This document shows positions 7,548 through 16,103 of a stretch of DNA of 64,000 nt, piece after piece. Position 1 is the stretch's first letter. Each line of letters begins with the position of its first letter. The stretch lies in contig NZ_LN881723.1 of NCBI RefSeq assembly GCF_001457415.1, positions 1,066,531 to 1,130,530 on the forward strand. The letters are read 5' to 3'. Below the pieces are notes generated by a model. That model made no database searches. It saw only the letters and a list, made by a program, of their open reading frames with translations, and was not told the DNA's origin. Both the position numbers and the translations under genes were made by a program. The stretch is from Gorillibacterium timonense. GTDB taxonomy: Bacteria; Bacillota; Bacilli; Paenibacillales; NBRC-103111.

Positions 7548-9104
7548 TCACGTCGGAGAAGCCGCTACCCAAACGACGTCGCTTTCTTCTTGCCCGCTTA
7601 CCGGCCACCAGTGGAAGCCGTCCTTCGCCAACAGCTGCTCCGCATCCACCGGACCCCATGTTCCAGCCGGATACGGCTGCAGGTCGCCAAAGCCTTGGCC
7701 CCAAGCGCCGGCAATGCTGTCGACAAACTGCCAGGCGAGCGCCACCTCGTCCCAACGGGTGAAGTGGGTGGAATCCCCCCGCGCCGCATCATAGATCAGT
7801 CGCTCATAGGCTTCCGGCGTGTTGATGCCGACCTGGCAGCTTTGGCAGAAATCCATCGCGATCGGGATGACGGTTCCCTCCGAGCCCGGCTGCATGGCGT
7901 TGATCTTCAGGTAGATGCCCTCCAGCGGCGAGACGCGGAAGACGAGAAGATTCGGCTTCAGCTCCTGGCTTTTGGCCAGGTAGACGTTGTCGGGGATCTT
8001 CTTGAACTCCACCACCACTTCCGTGGTCTTCGCTGGCAGCCGTTTCCCGGTCCGGACATAGAAGGGAACCCCTGCCCAACGGAAATTGTCCACGAACAAT
8101 TTGGCGGCAAAATACGTCTCCGTCATCGAGTCCGGGCTAACCTTGTCCTCTTCGCGATACGCCTTCTTCGCTGCGCCTTTCATCGTTCCTTCCGCGTACT
8201 GCCCGCGCACAGCGCGTTCCGCCACCTCTTCAGGACCCGCGAAGCCGCGCAGGGAGCGCAGTACCTTGACCTTCTCATCGCGAATATCTTCCGGCAGCAG
8301 CCTTCCGGGCGCTTCCATTGCGATCATGGTCACCATCTGCAGCATATGGTTTTGCCCCATGTCGCGCAGAGCTCCCGAGTGGTCGTAATAACCGCCGCGG
8401 TCCTCAACGCCTACTGTCTCGCTGAGCGTAATCTGAATGTTGGCGATGTGCTTGTTGTTCCACACCGGCTCGAACATGGCGTTTGCGAAGCGGATTACAT
8501 TGATGTTCTGCACCATTTCCTTGCCGAGGTAATGGTCGATCCGGAAAATTTCTTCCTCGTGGAAAACGTGACGGATCTCCTCGGTAAGTTTGGTCGCCGA
8601 CGGCAGGTCGAAGCCGAACGGCTTCTCGATGATAAGTCGGTGATAGCCGGTACTATCCAGCAGCCCACCGGTTTGAAGGTTGCGGGCGACACTTCCAAAC
8701 AGATTCGGCGCGAGCGCCAGGTAAAACAGCCGGTTGCCGGCAATCTGAAACTTGGCTTCCATCTCCGCCGTCAGCTCGTTCAACCGGCTGTAGCCGGCCG
8801 TGTCGTTCGTATCCAGGGAGAGATATTCGAAATGCTCGGCAAACCGTCTCCATTCCGGATCGGTCTCTTCCGCCTTATATCGTGCGAACTCGTGAATCGA
8901 GTGGTGGACATCCCGACGAAACTCATCCTGCGTCTTCGGACGACGAGCAACCCCGATAACGGCGAACTTGTCCGACAGCTTGCCCTCGCGGTGCAGGCTG
9001 TAGATGGCGGGGAAAAGCTTGCGGCTGGCAAGATCCCCGGTCGCGCCGAACAATATAAAGACAGCCCCATCGGACCGGACGGTTTCGTTCTTAACCTCGC
9101 TCAT
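7548..9104 (-). CDS. zwf: Glucose-6-phosphate 1-dehydrogenase
   Basis: 518 residues. The enzyme oxidises glucose 6-phosphate to 6-phosphogluconolactone with NADP+, the first step of the oxidative pentose phosphate pathway, in the cytoplasm. Visible features are the Rossmann motif FGATGDLASRKL near residue 20, EKPFGFD, and the active-site signature RIDHYLGKEMVQNI with its conserved Asp, His and Lys. Length is that of a full enzyme. Several ATG codons cluster at 9104-9113. I chose ATG-AGC at 9104 because AAAGG is nine bases upstream. It leads an operon with the cyclase gene. Confidence 0.95.
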   Translation of the reverse strand: MSEVKNETVRSDGAVFILFGATGDLASRKLFPAIYSLHREGKLSDKFAVIGVARRPKTQDEFRRDVHHSIHEFARYKAEETDPEWRRFAEHFEYLSLDTNDTAGYSRLNELTAEMEAKFQIAGNRLFYLALAPNLFGSVARNLQTGGLLDSTGYHRLIIEKPFGFDLPSATKLTEEIRHVFHEEEIFRIDHYLGKEMVQNINVIRFANAMFEPVWNNKHIANIQITLSETVGVEDRGGYYDHSGALRDMGQNHMLQMVTMIAMEAPGRLLPEDIRDEKVKVLRSLRGFAGPEEVAERAVRGQYAEGTMKGAAKKAYREEDKVSPDSMTETYFAAKLFVDNFRWAGVPFYVRTGKRLPAKTTEVVVEFKKIPDNVYLAKSQELKPNLLVFRVSPLEGIYLKINAMQPGSEGTVIPIAMDFCQSCQVGINTPEAYERLIYDAARGDSTHFTRWDEVALAWQFVDSIAGAWGQGFGDLQPYPAGTWGPVDAEQLLAKDGFHWWPVSGQEESDVVWVAASPT

Positions 9105-9221
9105 GATCATCATCCTTTGTATGTAAGTGTGAAAGGGTTCGTGCTCCTATTCAGTTTAGCACACGGAAACGGAGAGTGCCACGCGACCGGGGGGGAGTCC
9201 TAGAGGGCTCGCAAAGACAGC

Positions 9222-9833
9222 TCAGCCGCTTGAATCGAATCGCCTATAGAAAGCAATGGACAGCACGAGCCAAAAGCCGCCTGCGGCGTAGCCCGCCAGA
9301 ATATCACTTAGGAAATGGACACCGAGGTAAATGCGGCTCCAGCCGACCAACACAACGAGAAGAACCGTGAGGAAAGGAATCATCCAGGCCAAGCTCCGGT
9401 TTCCCCGGAAGGCTCTCCACAACAGATAGCCAACCATTCCGTAAAAGGCCGCCGAGCTCATGGCATTACCGCTGGGAAAGCTGTACCCGTTCGCCTCCAC
9501 CAAATGCCGGACCGTCGGCCGATCCCTTCGGTATAGCTCTTTGAGTCCCACATTCAACACCCAGACACCGCTCATATGGACGGTCAGCAGCAAAGACGGT
9601 CCAAACCGTCCTGCAACGAGGCGAAGACAGACCGCTGTTATCGCACAGACAAGCAGTTGAACGAGGAACTCGCCCGCGTTCGTTACCGACAGCGCCAAAG
9701 GGAGCCAGCTATCAAAAGCCGGGCTCTGGATCAACTCCCGTACGGCCGTATCCATAGGGGTCAGCCATCCCTGTCTCATGGTCATGCTGATCACGGCAAA
9801 GACCAGGAGACAGATGCCGGCCTTTTTCATCAT
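9222..9833 (-). CDS. PAP2-family lipid phosphatase
   Basis: About 203 residues, with five or six membrane segments. The three PAP2 motifs are present: KELYRRDRP near residue 100, FPSGNAMSSAAF near 120 (normally PSGH; here the His position is Asn), and SRIYLGVHFLSDILAG near 165 with the catalytic His and Asp. The family dephosphorylates undecaprenyl pyrophosphate or phosphatidic acid at the outer membrane face. The Asn in PSGN replaces the His that normally acts as acid in catalysis, so activity may differ. The start is one of several ATGs overlapping the end of the FUSC gene; 9833 has the best-spaced GGAG. It is coupled to the upstream gene. Confidence 0.85.
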   Translation of the reverse strand: MMKKAGICLLVFAVISMTMRQGWLTPMDTAVRELIQSPAFDSWLPLALSVTNAGEFLVQLLVCAITAVCLRLVAGRFGPSLLLTVHMSGVWVLNVGLKELYRRDRPTVRHLVEANGYSFPSGNAMSSAAFYGMVGYLLWRAFRGNRSLAWMIPFLTVLLVVLVGWSRIYLGVHFLSDILAGYAAGGFWLVLSIAFYRRFDSSG

Positions 9834-11029
9834 TTCCACCATCTCCATACCTTAAGCGCCGGTCGGTCGGATGCTTCCTCTCCGTTCCGCAGATCATGAA
9901 CGACGAGCTTATCCAGTCGGTTGATCTGAAACCCGTAATCGTAAACCGCCGCAGCCACTACCGCGAGCCTGAGACGGTTTGCCGATTCTTCAGAAGCACC
10001 GTGCAGCTCTTTTGCGTGCTCGCCACTAGCCGTTTCTTCCGGTTCCCTTCGAGCTTCCTTCCCGCTTGTCGGATCGGCTATCTCCCCAGCGTCTCTCTCT
10101 CGATCCTCATGAGCAGAGGCGGTCGTCGAGAGCTTGAGCATGTCCAAGAGGAAGATGCGGTTCGCTTCCTCGCTTGCAGCGTCCTCATCTGAATCCCGCT
10201 TTAGTTTGTTCTGGAACTTGAGCAGAATATGCTCATGCCGCTTAATCATCTGCTCCAAATGATGATCAAAGCGGGCATCCGTCCCCTTCGGCCGCTCCGA
10301 TTGGAAATAATGCTCCTCGGCCACCTCCAGAATTTCTGCTCCCCGGTTCAGAACGGTCAGCATCTGCTTGTAGACGACGAGGCGCCGGGTTCCGCTATAG
10401 CTCGGCTTCCTCAGCTTTTTGTGTTCCTCCTCGAACAGATCGTATTTGTCGGACAGCCCTTTGATCAGCCCGCGCAGCTTCTTTTTCTCCTCTCGGTACA
10501 CCGTCTCCTTGATTTCGTCGGAGATGAGCGTCCTCAGCAGGAGCGACAAGCGATCGAACACGCTCTCAATCTGCTCAAAGTATTGCTTTCGCGGATTCGG
10601 CGGCAAAAGCAGGAGATTAACAACGAACGCGCAGGCGATCCCGATGCAGCTGAGCAGGAATCGGTTTAGCGCAAAATCAAGCTGTCCCGCAGGGGCCTCC
10701 ATGACCACGATCACGGTAACCAGCGTGAGTCCAAGGGTCTCCTCCATCTTCATCTTCAGGCAAAGCATGATGACCAGAATACAGACAAGACCGACCGCGA
10801 TCGGGTCATTTCCGAAAAAATGCAGAGCGATCACCGCAAGTAGAGCGCCCAGTGTATTCGTCTGCAGCTGCTCCCAGAAATATCGCCAGGAACGGTAAAT
10901 GGACGGCTGCATGGCAAAAACAGCGGCAATCGCCGCGATCACAGGCGGCGTTAAGCCAAACTGGGTGCTCGCGTATAAAGCCAAGGTTACCGCCACCCCA
11001 GTCTTCAGCACCCTCGCCCCGAATGTCAT
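9830..11029 (-). CDS. Aromatic acid exporter (ArAE/FUSC) family membrane protein
   Basis: 399 residues. The N-terminal 150 residues form about five or six hydrophobic helices starting at RVLKTGVAVTLALY and including the family stretch AVFAMQPSIYRSWRYFWEQ. A long charged, helical cytoplasmic domain follows (EQIESVFDRLSLLLRTL to the end), matching the ArAE_1 plus C-terminal domain architecture of Bacillales proteins. The last third is enriched in Glu, Ala and Ser and is poorly conserved in appearance. A role in export of small organic acids is inferred from the family only. AAGGAGG lies eight bases before the ATG. The PAP2 gene overlaps its end. Confidence 0.82.
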   Translation of the reverse strand: MTFGARVLKTGVAVTLALYASTQFGLTPPVIAAIAAVFAMQPSIYRSWRYFWEQLQTNTLGALLAVIALHFFGNDPIAVGLVCILVIMLCLKMKMEETLGLTLVTVIVVMEAPAGQLDFALNRFLLSCIGIACAFVVNLLLLPPNPRKQYFEQIESVFDRLSLLLRTLISDEIKETVYREEKKKLRGLIKGLSDKYDLFEEEHKKLRKPSYSGTRRLVVYKQMLTVLNRGAEILEVAEEHYFQSERPKGTDARFDHHLEQMIKRHEHILLKFQNKLKRDSDEDAASEEANRIFLLDMLKLSTTASAHEDRERDAGEIADPTSGKEARREPEETASGEHAKELHGASEESANRLRLAVVAAAVYDYGFQINRLDKLVVHDLRNGEEASDRPALKVWRWWK

Positions 11030-11109
11030 GAGAAACGCCTCCTTCCGGATTGGGATGGATTCTGTCCGTCAATTCCCCAATCCGCCTTCATTACCATTCT
11101 TCATAAATG

Positions 11110-11139
11110 TTGACAAAAAAGCAACCGAACGACTATTAT
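11110..11139 (+). promoter_or_regulatory. Promoter of the sdpRI-like operon
   Basis: TTGACA at 11110-11115 and TATTAT at 11134-11139 with an 18-base spacer. The start point would fall inside the palindrome that begins two bases later. Confidence 0.7.
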
Positions 11140-11140
11140 A

Positions 11141-11162
11141 TATTTAGATAATTATCTAAATA
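11141..11162 (+). promoter_or_regulatory. Perfect 22-bp operator palindrome
   Basis: The half TATTTAGATAA is followed immediately by its exact reverse complement. It overlaps the predicted transcription start of the ArsR/SdpR-like gene, which fits autorepression as known for SdpR. Confidence 0.75.
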
Positions 11163-11185
11163 TTGAAACGGAAGGGATTCAGAAG

Positions 11186-11497
11186 ATGAACGAATCGTTC
11201 AAAGCACTCGCGGACCCTACCCGAAGGAAAATCATCGATCTGTTGAAGGAAAAAGACCGGACGGCTGGAGAACTCGCGGAATATTTTCAGATGTCAAAGC
11301 CGAGTTTGTCGCATCACTTGAACAGCCTCAAGCATGCGGGTCTCATTCAGGATGAGCGGGAAGGACAGTTCATTCGTTATACCTTAAACATGACGGTTCT
11401 GCAAGAGGTGCTTGGCTGGGTCTTATCCGTTACAGGAGCCGGCTCAGAAGACAAGAAGGCAGCCCCGAACAAGAAAAAGGAGGACCATCCATCATGA
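11186..11497 (+). CDS. sdpR: ArsR-family (SdpR-like) autorepressor
   Basis: 103 residues forming a winged helix-turn-helix. FKALADPTRRKIIDLLKEKD is the family N-terminus, SKPSLSHHLNSLKHAGL the recognition region and REGQFIRYTLN the wing. There are no metal-binding Cys pairs, as in SdpR and unlike ArsR or CadC. In Bacillus subtilis SdpR represses its own sdpRI operon and is captured at the membrane by SdpI when the toxin SDP is present. Here the same two-gene order, promoter and operator palindrome support the same logic. The stop overlaps the ATG of the next gene by four bases. The toxin gene sdpC is not in the window. Confidence 0.87.
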   Translation: MNESFKALADPTRRKIIDLLKEKDRTAGELAEYFQMSKPSLSHHLNSLKHAGLIQDEREGQFIRYTLNMTVLQEVLGWVLSVTGAGSEDKKAAPNKKKEDHPS

Positions 11498-12141
11498 ACA
11501 AGTTTGTTTGGAAGTGGCAGGACACGGTGATCGTGCTGCTCGGGCTCGGAGCGTTCATCTTTGCTCTCGTCAATTACAACCGCCTGCCCGACCAGCTCCC
11601 CATTCATTTCAGTACAGGAGGAGTTGACCGCTACGGCGACAAGCTGAGCAGCCTCGGCCTGCTCGTCTGCCTCGGCCTCTTCCTGCCGCTCGCCATGGGC
11701 GTTGCCCGGCACATCGATCCAAAGCGGAGCAATTACGCCAAGTTCGAGAACGCCTTCGCCATGCTCCGGCTCGTCATCGCCGTGCTGCTCGATCTCGTGC
11801 TCGTCGCGACCGTCCTGTACGGTCTTGGCTACTCGATCAATATGACGAACGCGGTGCTGGCGGGAGTCGGTGTTCTCCTCATCATCATGGGGAATTACAT
11901 TCCTCAAATCAAGGATAATTACTTCATAGGAATCCGCACCCCCTGGACCTTGAACAGCCCGGAGGTATGGCGCAAGACCCATCGGCTCGGAGGCCGCCTG
12001 TGGGTGCTGGCCGGAATCCTGGTGGCGATCGGCACCTTCCTGCCAAGCCGCTGGAGCACCGCCATCATCCTCCTCTCGATGATTCCGCTCGTCGTCATTC
12101 CGACTTTTTACTCCTGGAGCATCTCACGCAAGCAAGAGTGA
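11494..12141 (+). CDS. sdpI: SdpI/YhfL-family membrane protein (DUF1648)
   Basis: 215 residues with about six membrane segments. The N-terminal stretch YNRLPDQLPIHFSTGGVDRYGDK is the DUF1648 signature, and the C-terminal half carries the SdpI motif IPQIKDNYFIGIRTPWTLNS followed by WRKTHRLGG. In Bacillus subtilis SdpI gives immunity to the SDP toxin and signals to SdpR. AAAGGAGG lies ten bases before the ATG, which overlaps the sdpR stop. The family also occurs without any toxin, so a general role in envelope sensing is equally possible. Confidence 0.87.
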   Translation: MNKFVWKWQDTVIVLLGLGAFIFALVNYNRLPDQLPIHFSTGGVDRYGDKLSSLGLLVCLGLFLPLAMGVARHIDPKRSNYAKFENAFAMLRLVIAVLLDLVLVATVLYGLGYSINMTNAVLAGVGVLLIIMGNYIPQIKDNYFIGIRTPWTLNSPEVWRKTHRLGGRLWVLAGILVAIGTFLPSRWSTAIILLSMIPLVVIPTFYSWSISRKQE

Positions 12142-12198
12142 CGCTTCCCACGCATCCCTGCGACCGCCTCGTTTCAGCAGGATAACCTACTAGCAAAT

Positions 12199-12254
12199 CG
12201 AACGAAACGGGGCGTCCCGAGGCCAATGCTGGCCGGGGCGCCCCGTCTCGTTCT
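12199..12254. terminator. Bidirectional terminator between sdpI and liaR
   Basis: Long stem AACGAAACGGGGCG with GCCCCGTCTCGTT, plus inner CCCG/CGGG and GGCCA/TGGCC pairs. It separates convergent operons. Confidence 0.75.
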
Positions 12255-12285
12255 ATGCAAGAAAAGGGCCTGCCGCCCCAGTCTC

Positions 12286-12954
12286 TTATTCCGCCAGTCC
12301 GTGCTTGATCGCGTAGATCGCCGCTTGGGTCCGATCCTCCACGCCGAGCTTGGCCAGAACGTTGGTGACGTGGAATTTCACCGTCTTGATACCGATGAAC
12401 AATTCGTCCGCCACTTCCTGATTGGATTTGCCGCTCGCGATGAGCCGCAGCACCTCCATCTCCCGCTCCGTCAGCTCCTCATGAGGAGCCGCTTCCGCGC
12501 GCGGCTGCCGGAACCGGTTCATCATCTTCGACGCCACCTGCGCCTCGATGATCGGTCGGCCGCTTGCCGCCGCCCGGATCGCATCCGCAATCTCGGTAGC
12601 CCGAGATGTCTTGAGAAGATAGCTGAACGCTCCCGCTTCAATGACCGGATACATCTTCTCGTCATCCAGGTAGCTGGTCAGCACGATGACCTTGCAGTCC
12701 GGGCAGATGCCCATCACCCGCCGGGTCGTCTCAATACCGTCCATGCCGTCCATGACAAGGTCCATCAGGATGACGTCCGGCTTGTATTCCTGTGCTAAGC
12801 GAATTCCTTCCAGCCCGTTGCCCGCTTCTCCTACCACTTCGATGCCGTCCTCCGTGCTCAGCACGGCAGCGAGTCCGATGCGCACCATCTCATGATCATC
12901 CACCAGCAGAACCTTGATGGGACAATCCTGCTCATCACTATTATGATTGCCCAA
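12286..12954 (-). CDS. liaR: LiaR/VraR-like response regulator
   Basis: 222 residues of NarL type. The receiver domain has the acidic pair VDDHE near residue 18, phospho-acceptor Asp in DVILMDLVMDG near 63, and VLTSY and the Lys in SYLLKTS. The C-terminal LuxR HTH reads LTEREMEVLRLIASGKSNQEVADEL in two parts, then IKTVKFHVTNVLAKLGV. It is the output of the cell-envelope stress system that induces the PspA-type genes of the same operon. The start is TTG at 12954 with GGAGG nine bases upstream, and it overlaps the kinase gene. It is the last gene of the operon. Confidence 0.9.
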   Translation of the reverse strand: MGNHNSDEQDCPIKVLLVDDHEMVRIGLAAVLSTEDGIEVVGEAGNGLEGIRLAQEYKPDVILMDLVMDGMDGIETTRRVMGICPDCKVIVLTSYLDDEKMYPVIEAGAFSYLLKTSRATEIADAIRAAASGRPIIEAQVASKMMNRFRQPRAEAAPHEELTEREMEVLRLIASGKSNQEVADELFIGIKTVKFHVTNVLAKLGVEDRTQAAIYAIKHGLAE

Positions 12955-14005
12955 CGCTTTCTTCCTCCTTCGTCTCCAAGGTAAAGGGAATGCGGATTTC
13001 CATCCTCGTGCCCCGATCAGGAGCCGTTACGAGGTTGAGAGAGCCTCCCAGCTCGTTTACCCGCTCGCGGATCGACACCAGTCCATAAGAAGCGTGCTTA
13101 ACTTCATCAAGCACGAAGCCGACTCCGTTATCGCGGATGAGCAAGCGTACACTGTCGCTTGCGACCAGGAGACGAATCTCCAGCCGGTTGGCCCGGGAAT
13201 GCCGCAAGGCGTTGGATAGCGCTTCCTGCACGATGCGGAACAAATGATCCTCGATCCCCTTCTGCAGCTGCAGATCCTCATCCATCTCCAGCGCGATTTC
13301 AATCTGAACCTTCGCCTGCAGCTCGGTGATGAGGTCGCGCAGCCCCTGTGCCAGGCGCTTGCCCTCCAAATGAACCGGGCGCAGATGCAGAAGCAGCGCG
13401 CGCATCTCCGACTGCGCGACCGACGCCATCTCCTCAATCAAATGAATTTGCCGGGTCGCCTTGTCGATATCCTTGTCGATGATCCGTCCCACCGCCGTAG
13501 CCGTCATTGAGATCGCGAACAGCTGCTGGCTGACCGCATCATGCAGATCGCGCGCAAGCCGCTGCCGCTCTTCCATGATCGCCGAATAGCGGGCCTTCTC
13601 GGCAAGCTGAGCATTATTGTTCGACAAGCGCTGGAGCGAGGAGACCTGCTCCTCCCATTTCTTGCCGATCCGGTTCAACTGCTCGCCAAGCTCGCCGATC
13701 TCGTCCTCCCCAAGCGGTGGAACCGCGCGGGACAGGTTTCCTTTTTCCAGAGAGAGCATCACTTCGCTCAACTGCTCCAAACGGCGGGCCGTCCGGGCAC
13801 CGCTCCAGAATCCGTACGAGATCGTGATCGCCGCAACGGTACCGACCAAGACCAGGCTGATGCGAATACCCTGCTCCCATGTTCGGCTCGTGTTCAAAAA
13901 ACCATATGTATACAAAAAATAAATCAGGACGCCGCTGAGGAGAAACCCGATGAGCATCGATTCAGCCAACGTACGCCATACCATGCCGGTCAATCGTTTG
14001 TTCAT
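12941..14005 (-). CDS. liaS: LiaS/VraS-like sensor histidine kinase
   Basis: 354 residues. Two membrane helices near residues 15-35 and 48-68 enclose a very short extracellular loop, typical of intramembrane-sensing LiaS kinases. A HAMP segment follows, then the HisKA_3 site RLARDLHDAVSQQLFAISM with the phospho-acceptor His near 152. The HATPase region includes RIVQEALSNALRHSRA and DNGVGF. It responds to lipid II-cycle interference and is held inactive by LiaF. GGGAGGAGG precedes the ATG. It overlaps liaR by 14 bases. Confidence 0.9.
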   Translation of the reverse strand: MNKRLTGMVWRTLAESMLIGFLLSGVLIYFLYTYGFLNTSRTWEQGIRISLVLVGTVAAITISYGFWSGARTARRLEQLSEVMLSLEKGNLSRAVPPLGEDEIGELGEQLNRIGKKWEEQVSSLQRLSNNNAQLAEKARYSAIMEERQRLARDLHDAVSQQLFAISMTATAVGRIIDKDIDKATRQIHLIEEMASVAQSEMRALLLHLRPVHLEGKRLAQGLRDLITELQAKVQIEIALEMDEDLQLQKGIEDHLFRIVQEALSNALRHSRANRLEIRLLVASDSVRLLIRDNGVGFVLDEVKHASYGLVSIRERVNELGGSLNLVTAPDRGTRMEIRIPFTLETKEEESVGQS

Positions 14006-14034
14006 GCGGTCCTCCTCCCTTCGCGTCCCTCATT

Positions 14035-14697
14035 TTACACAATTTTGATATTCACTTCTCCTACGAGATAAGAAGCCATGAGTTTCACTTTCGTCTCGGC
14101 GGTCTCATAGCCGGGGGATTGCCAGGAGATCTTGTTGCCGATGCCTTCGCGCTTCGTGCCTCCAACATTGAGCGATCCCGCCTGTACCGAGCCCTCTACC
14201 GACACCGCCATATCCTCCGGGATAATGATGTTCAAATTGCCGATCATTCCCTGCAGAACGACGGTCACTTCCTTTTCTTCCTGAAGAGCGAGCGAGAAGT
14301 CGAAGCGCATCTCCCCAACGGCATGCCAAATGCTCATATTGCGCAGCACCCAAGGCTCGCGGTCATAACGGATGCTGCCGATCAAGCTCTGCTTCTGGGT
14401 GAAATCTCCGTCCTGATGCAGCTCTTTCGACTTTTTGTAAAACAAGCCCAGCGAGATCAGTACAACGCCGATGATGAGGGCGAGCGGCCCTCCGGCTACG
14501 AAAAAAGCTCCCGCGATCACCAAAATATACCCCTTCTTGTCGCCGCCTCCGCTGCGCAGAACATGAACGCCATAGAGAATCAGCAGGAGTCCCATCAGAT
14601 TCCAAAATCCGATGAACCGTTCCAATAAGATGAAGACCCCCGCCGCGATCAGGACGAGATACGTATTCTTTTGCCGATTATTCTTAGGCTCTTCCAT
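14035..14697 (-). CDS. liaF: LiaF-like negative regulator of the LiaSR system
   Basis: 220 residues. Three or four N-terminal hydrophobic helices (LVLIAAGVFILLERFIGFWN, LLLILYGVHVLRSG and ALIIGVVLISLGLFY) precede a soluble beta-rich C-terminal domain of the DUF2154/LiaF type: GSIRYDREPWVLRNMSIWHA, then LNIIIPEDMAVSVEGSVQAG, then YLVGEVNIKIV. LiaF inhibits the kinase LiaS in resting cells. AGGAGGTGCGAG lies just before the ATG. It follows the second PspA gene after a hairpin and is 29 bases from liaS. Confidence 0.88.
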   Translation of the reverse strand: MEEPKNNRQKNTYLVLIAAGVFILLERFIGFWNLMGLLLILYGVHVLRSGGGDKKGYILVIAGAFFVAGGPLALIIGVVLISLGLFYKKSKELHQDGDFTQKQSLIGSIRYDREPWVLRNMSIWHAVGEMRFDFSLALQEEKEVTVVLQGMIGNLNIIIPEDMAVSVEGSVQAGSLNVGGTKREGIGNKISWQSPGYETAETKVKLMASYLVGEVNIKIV

Positions 14698-14799
14698 CTC
14701 GCACCTCCTGCCGGGGGAATTCTCTGCCTACTTTACTGCCACGGAACAGCATATCACAAACGGGACAAACCGGAAAAGCTCTATTTCATTCGCCGGAAA

Positions 14800-14833
14800 G
14801 CCCCCGTACAAGAGATGCTCTTGATACGGGGGC
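14800..14833 (-). terminator. Intra-operon hairpin between PspA-2 and liaF
   Basis: Stem CCCCCGTACAAGAG with CTCTTGATACGGGGG, around a short loop. On the minus strand it is followed only by CTTTCC, so it is likely a partial terminator that lowers liaFSR expression relative to the psp genes. Confidence 0.6.
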
Positions 14834-14871
14834 AGACGGTGCCCGTTTGCTGCGATTTGATTATATCGATG

Positions 14872-15576
14872 TTATTCGTTAGCCGGTTGTTCAGCAGCCA
14901 GAGGATTCAGCTTATCCTTCAATTGCTGGAGCTGGGCGTCGATCTTTTCCTTCTTCACCGCGTCGGCTGCGCTGAAGGAAGCTGCCGTGGAAGGAACCGC
15001 CGTGTACGGCATGCGGGCTACTTCCGCCTGCACTTCCAGCTCGATGATCTTCTCTTCCATGCGGTGGAAGCCGCGGGAGGCGTTGCCCCCGCCGAGGGTC
15101 ACTTGGTTGGTGACCGAAGCCATCTGCTTCTTGGCGTTCGCCAGTTGGGCGCGGGAGATCAGCTCATTGCGCTTGTTGCGCATTTTGTAGAACTCATCCT
15201 TCATTTCATGAAGCTGCTTGAGGATTTCGTCGGCTTGGCCTTTCGCTTGAGCGTGCAGGCCGGTATAGTCCGTTACCTTTTGCTCGTAGTACAGCTTTTC
15301 TTCAAGCGCTGCGCGGGCAGCGGCTTCCTGACCGTTCTTGATGGCGGCGAGGGCGGTGGCTTCGCGATCATTCGCGAGCTTCTCGGCTTCCTTCAATTGC
15401 TGTTGAAGCTTGCGCTCGCTGGCGATCTGCTTGGCAACGGTAACTTCCGCTTGAGCGATCTCTTCTTCCATGTCTCTCAGGTACTGATTCAGCATAACGA
15501 TCGGATCTTCGACTTTGTCCAGAACTTCATTGATCGAGGCGCGCGTCATATCTTTGATTCGAGTAAATACTCCCAT
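14872..15576 (-). CDS. PspA/IM30-family protein (LiaH-like), second paralogue
   Basis: 234 residues, almost entirely coiled-coil, beginning [20 protein letters not shown], the amphipathic membrane-binding helix of PspA/IM30, then [20 protein letters not shown], the diagnostic PspA stretch. Such proteins form ESCRT-III-like rods and rings on damaged membranes. The start is three bases after the PspC stop, with its ribosome site GGGAG inside the end of that gene, so translation is coupled. The C-terminus is rich in Ala and Lys and ends [12 protein letters not shown]. Together with the other paralogue it is the presumed effector of LiaRS induction. Confidence 0.9.
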   Translation of the reverse strand: MGVFTRIKDMTRASINEVLDKVEDPIVMLNQYLRDMEEEIAQAEVTVAKQIASERKLQQQLKEAEKLANDREATALAAIKNGQEAAARAALEEKLYYEQKVTDYTGLHAQAKGQADEILKQLHEMKDEFYKMRNKRNELISRAQLANAKKQMASVTNQVTLGGGNASRGFHRMEEKIIELEVQAEVARMPYTAVPSTAASFSAADAVKKEKIDAQLQQLKDKLNPLAAEQPANE

Positions 15577-15578
15577 GG

Positions 15579-16064
15579 TTATACATCTCCCTTATCATTT
15601 TCATATTTGTCGAGCTTGGCTCGGAGTTCTTCGATTTCTTTCTGCAAAGCTTTCTTCTCGACTTCCTTCATCATCTCGTCCAACTGGTCTCGCTGCGGTG
15701 CAGCCTTCGGAGGCTCCGGCCGGCTTGCGGAGTTGAAGCTTCCAAAGGGGTTCCCTCCAGGGCTTCCGGCTTGACCGCCGTTGCCGCCGCCAAAACCACC
15801 GAATCCGCCGTTACCGCCTGCAAAGGGGGGGCGTTCCTGATACGAGCCTGCCGGAGGATAAGGCGGGTCGTACGGACCGGGCTCCTTCGGAATCACCGCA
15901 CTGGCGATGATGTAGATGAGAATGACCGGAAAGCCCGTGGAGAAGATCGCGGTGATGATGACCACTACCCGAAGGAGCGTGGCGTCGATATTCAGCCATT
16001 CGGCGAGTCCGCCGCACAAGCCGCTGATCTTCTTGTCCCTGCGGGACCGGTATAGTTTGTTCAT
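15579..16064 (-). CDS. PspC-domain membrane protein
   Basis: About 161 residues. The PspC domain covers residues 1-60: [20 protein letters not shown], then [17 protein letters not shown] and one hydrophobic hairpin to IIASAVIP. It is followed by a Pro- and Gly-rich linker at about 62-105 and a C-terminal coiled coil ([20 protein letters not shown]) that could contact the two PspA-type proteins encoded on either side. The start is ATG at 16064 rather than the TTG twelve bases upstream, because AGAAAGG lies against that TTG. The fusion of PspC with a coiled coil is a known variant in Gram-positive bacteria. Confidence 0.87.
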   Translation of the reverse strand: MNKLYRSRRDKKISGLCGGLAEWLNIDATLLRVVVIITAIFSTGFPVILIYIIASAVIPKEPGPYDPPYPPAGSYQERPPFAGGNGGFGGFGGGNGGQAGSPGGNPFGSFNSASRPEPPKAAPQRDQLDEMMKEVEKKALQKEIEELRAKLDKYENDKGDV

Positions 16065-16103
16065 AGTTGATCCCAACCTTTCTCTCTCCGAGCTGACACG
16101 GCT

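Noticed and set aside
7590..9203. Long plus-strand open frame opposite zwf
   Set aside because: Antisense shadow of glucose-6-phosphate dehydrogenase; rich in His, Arg and Leu without any motif.
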